Of a DNA stretch of 9,391 nucleotides, positions 5,509 through 9,391 are shown one piece after another. The stretch spans positions 1 to 9,391 of the forward strand of contig CABKMZ010000078.1 in the NCBI GenBank assembly GCA_902373545.1. Reading direction: 5' to 3'. Positions within the stretch are counted from its first letter, which is position 1. Each line of letters starts with the position of its first letter. The notes beneath the pieces were generated by a model. That model was not told the origin of the DNA, did not search any database, and saw only the letters and a program-made list of their open reading frames with translations. The stretch is from an uncultured Actinomyces sp. GTDB taxonomy: Bacteria; Actinomycetota; Actinomycetes; Actinomycetales; Actinomycetaceae. The position numbers and the translations under genes were made by a program.

Positions 5509-5534
5509 CCCCCGCAGCCTGATGGCTGCGGGGG
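5509..5534 (+). terminator. Strong 11-bp GC-rich terminator hairpin
   Basis: CCCCCGCAGCC (5509-5519) and GGCTGCGGGGG (5524-5534) pair perfectly around the loop TGAT. The downstream sequence is G/T-rich (CGTTCGTT) rather than a pure T-tract. It most likely ends transcription from the SRPBCC gene. An attenuator role is not supported because no gene follows on this strand. Confidence 0.75.
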
Positions 5535-5707
5535 CGTTCGTTGGGGGTGTTCGTTTCTAGGTTCTAGTGGTGGTTGCAACGGATCTTGGTGAAGGAGTTC
5601 GTTGCGGGGCGGCGGTGTGCTGGGGCGGCTTGGTCGTTAGCGGTGTGTGGTGTGCTGCCTGCTCGTGGGGAGGTGTGCATGTCCGCGTTTGGGCTTGTTG
5701 GCGTGGG

Positions 5708-5776
5708 CGGTGCACCCGATCCGTAGGCAGTGCACCCGTTCTGATCGGGTGTAGCGTCCCGCAAGAGGTGTAATGC
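5708..5776. repeat. Degenerate outlying units of the 20-bp-phased repeat array
   Basis: GTGCACCCG occurs at 5710-5718 and again 20 bp later at 5730-5738. A closer relative of the array motif, AGGTGTAATGC (8 of 11 matches to TAGTGCAATGC), starts at 5766. CACCCGATC (5714-5722) and GATCGGGTG (5743-5751) are also inverted to each other. The units look like decayed copies upstream of the well-preserved array. Bases 5535-5707 and 5777-5825 show no supportable gene. Confidence 0.45.
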
Positions 5777-5825
5777 CCAGTGTGGGAGTTGCTGTGCGAA
5801 CCGTGGTGGAGCTTGTGACTCCGAA

Positions 5826-5956
5826 GCGTTGCGCCATTTAGGGGAGCGTTGCACTAGTTGAAGGAGCAATGCACTAGATGGGGGAGCATTGCACTGGATA
5901 GTAGCTAGTGCAATGCCCTGCTAAGTAGTGCAATGCTGGCGAAAGTAGTGCAATGC
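5826..5956. repeat. 20-bp-phased array of an 11-bp motif, four direct then three inverted copies
   Basis: Units begin at 5826 (GCGTTGCGCCA, degenerate), 5846 (GCGTTGCACTA), 5866 (GCAATGCACTA) and 5886 (GCATTGCACTG). The reverse form TAGTGCAATGC then begins at 5906, 5926 and 5946, identical in all three. Every interval is exactly 20 bp. The six good units are mirrored about base 5901; the inner pair can form a 10-bp stem with an 11-nt loop. The intervening bases are poorly conserved, apart from a GGRG-like triplet before the direct units. This is not a CRISPR, because gaps are 9 bp and orientation switches. No known element is recognised. Phased protein-binding sites, an iteron-like region or a folded RNA are all possible. 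Confidence 0.85.
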
Positions 5957-6021
5957 CTCCCGGGGTCGAACGCTGCGCGAGCTGCATCGACATGTGCCGG
6001 GAGTGGGTGTCAGCCTCCTGA

Positions 6022-6134
6022 AATTTCGCACGTAATTCCCCTGCGATTGTTTCAATGTTTGAAGTCAGAACGTTGGAATTCTGCGGTTTTGAGGCCTAAA
6101 CGCGTCTGGCCGTCAGGGAATTACGTGCGGAATT
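6022..6134. repeat. 113-bp segment bounded by 19-bp near-perfect inverted repeats
   Basis: AATTTCGCACGTAATTCCC (6022-6040) matches the reverse complement of 6116-6134 at 18 of 19 positions, with 75 bp between. The pairing can continue to CTG/CAG with one bulged base. There is no open reading frame of note inside and no clear target-site duplication. It sits 17 bp beyond the stop codon of the DUF2218 gene. It could be a MITE-like remnant, a paired regulator site or a long hairpin terminator for the minus-strand gene. Confidence 0.7.
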
Positions 6135-6151
6135 GATGGGGCCCGCCGCGG

Positions 6152-6859
6152 CTACTCTGTTGCGTGCCCGGATGCCGCGTGCCCGGCCTCGCGCTCCGCC
6201 TCGCGTGCTGCTTTCTTGGCGCGGGCGTGCGCCTCGACCTCTTCGGGGGTGAGGGGGCCCTGTGTGGTGCCTTCGCTGCCGTCGGTGCGCTCCCACGAAA
6301 TGGCGAGGCTGTCGCGCGCACCGAAGCGCGCCAGGTGGATGCCGACGATGAATTCGAGGCGATCGGCGCGCTCGGGCTCCGTGCGTAGCTCGAGTCGCAG
6401 ATCAGACGCCGACGCGATCACGTCGAAACGTCCCAGAACCGGACCCTCGCGGTCGAACAGCAGGTATCCGCTGCCCGCCTCCTCGTCCCACGAGCCCGTG
6501 ATCTTGTGGCCCATGTGGCTCACAAGCTGCTTGCCGTAACGCGCCGCGCGCTCCGTGGATACCGATGCCGTGGCGATCAGAGGGAACGAGGCCGATGTGG
6601 GCTCCTCCGGCGCCGCATCGACGGGCGCGGGGGTGGTGGGGTTGCTGGTGATGGTGTGGGTGTGCGCGGCAGCGTCGAGGGTGTCGGCAGCGCCCTGGGT
6701 GCCGACCGTGGCGGGGTCCTCCGGCGCCGCATCGGGGGGCGCGGGGGCGGCGGCTTCGATGGGGGCGGTTTCAGCGGATCGGGCGGGAGTGCTCGAGGAG
6801 GCCGCAGGGGAGTGGGTGGCCGAGGCCTCGTCGAAGGAAGAGAGTCTCTTTGATTCCAT
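6152..6859 (-). CDS. DUF2218-domain protein, probably iron-regulated
   Basis: This 235-aa protein has a disordered Ala/Pro/Ser/Thr-rich N-terminal half (1-92), which contains two similar DAAPE(D/E)P segments encoded by a repeated stretch near 6603-6634 and 6717-6748. A DUF2218 domain follows (about 95-190): ATASVSTERAARYGKQLVSHMGHKI, GYLLFDREGPVLGRFDV, LRLELRTEPERADRLEFIVGIHLARFGARDSLAISW. A charged helix (205-225) ends the protein. DUF2218 genes are typically small (~95 aa) and often occur with siderophore or iron-uptake genes; the biochemical role is not established. Here the domain carries unusual extensions at both ends. The ATG at 6859 lies inside a DtxR/IdeR-like box with no ribosome binding site, so a leaderless transcript starting at or near the ATG is likely. 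It is divergent from cycA. Confidence 0.85.
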   Translation of the reverse strand: MESKRLSSFDEASATHSPAASSSTPARSAETAPIEAAAPAPPDAAPEDPATVGTQGAADTLDAAAHTHTITSNPTTPAPVDAAPEEPTSASFPLIATASVSTERAARYGKQLVSHMGHKITGSWDEEAGSGYLLFDREGPVLGRFDVIASASDLRLELRTEPERADRLEFIVGIHLARFGARDSLAISWERTDGSEGTTQGPLTPEEVEAHARAKKAAREAEREAGHAASGHATE

Positions 6860-6872
6860 AAGGCTAACCTAA
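6854..6872 (-). promoter_or_regulatory. DtxR/IdeR-like iron box overlapping the DUF2218 start codon
   Basis: On the minus strand, TTAGGTTAGCCTTATGGAA matches the DtxR/IdeR consensus TTAGGTTAGCCTAACCTAA at 15 of 19 positions, with the first 12 exact. The ATG of the gene is inside the degenerate half. TAGGTT within the box lies where a -10 hexamer would be for transcription starting at that ATG. Iron-loaded DtxR/IdeR would then block the promoter, so the gene should be induced when iron is scarce. Confidence 0.75.
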
Positions 6873-7020
6873 CTCGGCTGTGGGCTGCGTGCCATGCGAC
6901 ACCTGAATTCGGACGCGGGCGGGCCGTTGCGGTAGCGTTGGAGGGTCAAGCGCGCTACGTGCGCGCGCAAAGACCGCGCAAAGCGCCGCCCGTGGGCGGC
7001 ATCGGCGGAAAGGAATACTT

Positions 7021-8493
7021 ATGAGCAGCGAGCCAGTCACGCATGACGAGCCCGGGCAGCAGGGCGGTGAAAAGCTCCAGCGAACGCTGAAAAATCGCCA
7101 CATTCAGCTGATCGCCATTGGCGGTGCAATCGGAACGGGCCTGTTCATGGGCTCGGGTAAGACGATCTCCGTCGCGGGCCCCTCGATCCTGCTGGTGTAC
7201 ACGATCATCGGCGCAGTCCTGTTCCTCTTCATGCGGACGCTGGGTGAGCTGCTGCTCTCCGATCGCAAGTACGCGACCTTCGCGGACATCGCGCGCGACC
7301 TGATCGGCCCGTGGGCGGGCTTCGTGACTGGGTGGACGTACTGGGCGTGCTGGGTCGTCACCGGCGTCGCGGACATGATCGCGATCACCGGCTACACGCA
7401 CTTCTGGTGGCCGGACCTGCCCCCGTGGATTCCCATCACCGCCACGACGCTGTTGCTGTTCGCCCTCAACGCGATGACGGTCAAGGCCTTCGGTGAGACG
7501 GAGTTCTGGTTCGCGCTCGTCAAGATCATCGCGATCATCGCCCTGGTCATCGTCGGTTTCGGTATGGTCGCCATGGGCACGATCGACGAGGAGGGGACCG
7601 CCGCCGCCGTCTCGAACCTGTGGAGCCACGGAGGCTTCTTCCCCAACGGATTCACCGGCTTCCTGGGCGGCTTCCAGATCGCCCTCTTCGCCTTCATCGG
7701 TATCGAAATGGTCGGCACGACGGTCGCCGAGACCGACGACCCGGACACCACTCTCCCCAAGGCCGTCAACTCCATCCCGGTACGCATCATGCTCTTCTAC
7801 GTGGCGGCACTCGCGGCCATCATGATGGTGACCCCCTGGGACCAGGTCAGCCCTGAGCGTTCCCCCTTCGTCACGATGTTCTCGTTGACCGGCCTGGGCG
7901 CTGCGGCAACGATCGTTAACCTGGTCGTGCTTTCGTCGGCGGCCTCGAGCGCGAACTCGGGCATCTACTCGACGTCTCGCATGCTCTATGGCCTGGCCCG
8001 ACAGGAGCAGGCTCCCGGTGTCTTCGCGCGCCTCTCGAAGCATCACGTGCCCCTCAACGCCCTGTTCCTGTCTTGCGTGTGCCTGCTGTCGGGCATCGTC
8101 ATCATGGGGATGGGTGGCTCGATCTCGGCGGCGTTCACGCTGGTGACCTCCGTGTCCGCCACTCTGTTTATGGGCGTGTGGGTGGTCATCGTCGTGTCCT
8201 ACCTGGTGTACCTGCGTCGCCGCCCCGAGCTACACAAGGTCTCTCGCTTCAAGTCGCCTGGCGGCGCGCTCGGCGCGTGGGTGGTCCTGGCGTTCATGGG
8301 GGCCATGGGCGTCATCCTGGCGATGTGGGACGATACTCGCCCCGGCCTCGTCTATTCCCTGGTGTGGATCGTGTTCATCGTGGGCGCGGCTTTCGCGAAT
8401 CGTCACTACCTGCTGCGTCGTGCGGAGCGCGGAGTCCTGGGCGATGGGGGGACGGGCGAGGGGCGCCATCAGGGCCCCCACCTGCACGAGTAG
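7021..8493 (+). CDS. cycA: D-serine/D-alanine/glycine:H+ symporter of the CycA type
   Basis: This 490-aa APC-superfamily amino acid permease has about 12 membrane segments, the usual length for CycA. It matches E. coli CycA closely along its whole length. NRHIQLIAIGGAIGTGLFMGSG (25-46) is the conserved substrate-site helix, followed by GELLLS, GPWAGFVTGWTYWACWVVTG, KAFGETEFWFALVKI, GGFQIALFAFIGIEMVGTTVAET, and SSAASSANSGIYSTSRMLYGLA. CycA imports D-Ser, D-Ala and Gly (and D-cycloserine) by proton symport. The ATG follows AAAGGA by about 7 bp, after a GCCGCC-CGTG-GGCGGC hairpin (6985-7000). The C-terminal tail (GDGGTGEGRHQGPHLHE) is short and unconserved. Substrate preference within the CycA/related amino acid permease group is inferred by similarity. 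The gene stands alone, divergent from the DUF2218 gene. Confidence 0.9.
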   Translation: MSSEPVTHDEPGQQGGEKLQRTLKNRHIQLIAIGGAIGTGLFMGSGKTISVAGPSILLVYTIIGAVLFLFMRTLGELLLSDRKYATFADIARDLIGPWAGFVTGWTYWACWVVTGVADMIAITGYTHFWWPDLPPWIPITATTLLLFALNAMTVKAFGETEFWFALVKIIAIIALVIVGFGMVAMGTIDEEGTAAAVSNLWSHGGFFPNGFTGFLGGFQIALFAFIGIEMVGTTVAETDDPDTTLPKAVNSIPVRIMLFYVAALAAIMMVTPWDQVSPERSPFVTMFSLTGLGAAATIVNLVVLSSAASSANSGIYSTSRMLYGLARQEQAPGVFARLSKHHVPLNALFLSCVCLLSGIVIMGMGGSISAAFTLVTSVSATLFMGVWVVIVVSYLVYLRRRPELHKVSRFKSPGGALGAWVVLAFMGAMGVILAMWDDTRPGLVYSLVWIVFIVGAAFANRHYLLRRAERGVLGDGGTGEGRHQGPHLHE

Positions 8494-8513
8494 CGCAATG
8501 AATACCAAGTGAC

Positions 8514-8519
8514 TATGCT
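8514..8519 (+). promoter_or_regulatory. Candidate -10 box for the TPP riboswitch transcript
   Basis: TATGCT lies so that transcription would begin near 8526, right at the 5' edge of the aptamer. No good -35 is seen 16-18 bp upstream, inside the end of cycA, so the call is tentative. Confidence 0.4.
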
Positions 8520-8525
8520 CACTAG

Positions 8526-8612
8526 TGTGCCACGGGAGCTCGAATCGAGCTGAGAGGGGACCATCCCCGACCGTAGAACCTGATCCGGATCATACCGGCG
8601 TAGGAAGGCTCT
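8526..8612 (+). ncRNA. TPP (thiamine pyrophosphate) riboswitch aptamer
   Basis: The conserved THI-element landmarks occur in order. ACGGGAGCTCG and CGAGCTGAGAGG form the P2 helix and the CUGAGA pyrimidine-binding segment. GGGGA-CCA-TCCCC forms P3. GACCGTAGAACCTGATCCGG, then ATCATACCGGCGTAGGAAGG, form P4/P5 and the pyrophosphate-sensing side with the invariant ACCUGAUC and GCGUAGG. The arrangement matches actinobacterial TPP riboswitches. It lies directly before ykoE, whose family is classically TPP-regulated, so high TPP should shut down uptake genes. Confidence 0.97.
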
Positions 8613-8644
8613 TCCCACGTGGCCGCCGTGCAACACGAAGGGAG
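8611..8644 (+). promoter_or_regulatory. Probable expression platform that can sequester the ykoE ribosome binding site
   Basis: CTTCC (8611-8615) can pair either with GGAAG in the 3' edge of the aptamer (8603-8607, loop GCT) or, with one G-U pair, with GGGAG of the ykoE ribosome binding site (8640-8644). CACG (8616-8619) and CGTG (8627-8630) can form a nested helix in the second case. No terminator with a U-run is seen, so a translational switch is favoured. Confidence 0.5.
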
Positions 8645-8653
8645 TATTCTCGC

Positions 8654-9253
8654 ATGGCCTCCACTGCCCCTTCCCTCCGCTGGAGGGTTATTGACATCGT
8701 CACTGCCGCAATCCTGGGTGTCGCGTGTGGCCTCATTTTCGTCGCCTGGAACCAGGTTGGTTACGCGGGCTACGAGGCTCTGAAGGCGATCCTGCCGGGT
8801 CTCGGCGGCCTGGTGACGGGCATCTGGCTGCTGGGCGGCACGCTCGGCGGCTACGTCATCCGCAAGCCCGGCGCCGCGCTCTTCGTCGAGCTGCTGGCCG
8901 CGACCGTCTCCATGGGTCTGGGTTCCCAGTGGGCGATTGGCGCGCTGTATTCGGGCATTGCCCAGGGACTCGGTGCCGAGATTGTTTTCGCCGCGTTCGT
9001 GTACCGCCGATTCAACGTGTGGGTGGTCTCTGCCGCTGGCGCCATGGCTTTCGCAGCTGAGTGGTGCCTTGAGCTCTTCACGGAGGGCAACCTCGCGAAG
9101 GAGGTCTCTTTCAACGTTGTTTACCTGGTGTCCGGCGTGGCGTCGGGCATCGTCCTGGCCGGCTTGCTCGCGTGGGCGCTGACGAACGCGCTGGCGAAGA
9201 CGGGCGCCCTGGACCGCTTCGCCTCGGGCCGAGGAGCGCGCGAGCTTGTCTGA
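8654..9253 (+). CDS. ykoE: YkoE-type membrane S component of a thiamine/HMP ECF transporter
   Basis: This 199-aa integral membrane protein has about five or six hydrophobic segments. It matches YkoE throughout: ILGVACGLIFVAWNQ, PGLGGLVTGIWLLGGTLGGYVIRKPGAALFVELLAATVSMGLGSQW, GALYSGIAQGLGAEIVFAAFVYRRF, and a final SGIVLAGLLAWAL helix. YkoE is the substrate-binding component of the YkoEDC energy-coupling-factor transporter, which takes up a thiamine precursor (hydroxymethylpyrimidine) or thiamine. The ATG at 8654 follows GAAGGGAG by 9 bp; the open frame upstream to 8525 is the riboswitch and is not coding. The next gene overlaps its stop codon. The choice between thiamine and HMP as substrate cannot be made from sequence alone. 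Confidence 0.93.
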   Translation: MASTAPSLRWRVIDIVTAAILGVACGLIFVAWNQVGYAGYEALKAILPGLGGLVTGIWLLGGTLGGYVIRKPGAALFVELLAATVSMGLGSQWAIGALYSGIAQGLGAEIVFAAFVYRRFNVWVVSAAGAMAFAAEWCLELFTEGNLAKEVSFNVVYLVSGVASGIVLAGLLAWALTNALAKTGALDRFASGRGARELV

Positions 9254-9391
9254 TTCCCCCTCCATGAACGAGGCCTCCTCCGCCTCCCCCCGCCCCGTGT
9301 CCTCCCCGGATGGCCGGGTGCCGCTGGGTGAGGGGGCGGGCGCGCGCCTGCGCGCGCGCGGATGGGGATGGCGTCACGCTGGGCGCAAGAA
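9246..9391 (+). CDS. Start of the ECF-transporter ATPase gene (YkoD-like), truncated at the right edge
   Basis: Only the first 48 codons or so are in the window. The preferred start is TTG 9246, nine bases after GAGGAG (9231-9236) and overlapping the ykoE stop by 8 bp, so translation is coupled. ATG 9264 is an alternative but has no ribosome binding site. The sequence begins with a Ser/Pro-rich lead (LSDSPSMNEASSASPRP) and then reaches RLRARGWGWRHAGRK. This resembles the first strand of ABC ATPases of the ECF class, where W-x-W-R-H-A-G-R is followed by the ligand-contacting region. Walker motifs would lie beyond the edge. The call rests on this motif and on ykoE context. Two ATPase domains in one chain, as in YkoD, cannot be verified. 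Confidence 0.7.
   Translation, partial: MSDSPSMNEASSASPRPVSSPDGRVPLGEGAGARLRARGWGWRHAGRK

Noticed and set aside
5499..5561. 20-codon leader peptide before an attenuator at 5509-5534
   Set aside because: The frame merely runs through the hairpin, has no run of regulatory codons, and no biosynthetic gene follows on the strand.
5564..5869. Minus-strand open frame of 101 codons and plus-strand frame 5567-5773 as genes
   Set aside because: No ribosome binding site, no family resemblance, low-complexity composition, and both cross repeat units. They look like chance frames in the intergenic stretch.
5826..5956. CRISPR array
   Set aside because: Repeats are only 11 bp, gaps are 9 bp, and the units reverse orientation in the middle; no cas gene is nearby.
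6955..8046. 363-codon minus-strand frame opposite cycA
   Set aside because: It is a shadow of the permease gene; its translation is rich in Arg/Asp/Glu/Gly and matches no family I know.
8525..8653. N-terminal extension of ykoE to ATG 8525
   Set aside because: The extension is the TPP aptamer and leader. ATG 8654 has a good ribosome binding site and begins the conserved YkoE sequence.

Overview
The window is high-GC actinobacterial DNA. It most resembles an Actinomyces/Schaalia-type member of the Actinomycetaceae, judging by codon usage, the DtxR/IdeR-type iron box, the form of the TPP riboswitch and the protein families. The genus is an inference. The window contains ten genes: eight complete, one truncated at the left edge and one truncated at the right edge.

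Layout. (1) 1-482: the C-terminal end of a surface or secreted carbohydrate-binding (beta-helix type) protein, followed by hairpins. (2) 3464-766, minus strand: a compact four-gene operon with its own sigma-70-type promoter. It encodes a 99-aa helical WXG100-like partner, a 435-aa protein with a WXG-like N-terminus and a calpain-type (C2) cysteine protease C-terminus, and two tandem paralogous lipoproteins. It reads as a type VII secretion effector cassette: partner, protease toxin, candidate lipoprotein immunity proteins. No T7SS machinery genes lie in the window. Short direct repeats bracket the cassette. (3) 3580-5398, plus strand: a RidA-family enamine/imine deaminase, a Cys/His-rich protein with a C-terminal DUF2249 domain, and an SRPBCC-fold protein, the last probably expressed from a leaderless transcript. 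(4) 5399-6151: a 750-bp stretch without a convincing gene. It holds two terminators, a strictly 20-bp-phased array of an 11-bp motif that switches orientation about a two-fold centre at 5901, and a 113-bp segment bounded by 19-bp inverted repeats. (5) 6859-6152, minus strand: a DUF2218 protein whose start codon lies inside a DtxR/IdeR-like iron box. (6) 7021-8493: a CycA-type D-Ser/D-Ala/Gly permease. (7) 8526 to the right edge: a TPP riboswitch controlling ykoE and the start of an overlapping ATPase gene, i.e. a thiamine/HMP ECF-type uptake operon.

The protease cassette and the phased palindromic array are the two items most worth following up. The rest is mostly ordinary chromosomal housekeeping with recognisable regulation by iron, thiamine pyrophosphate and terminators.
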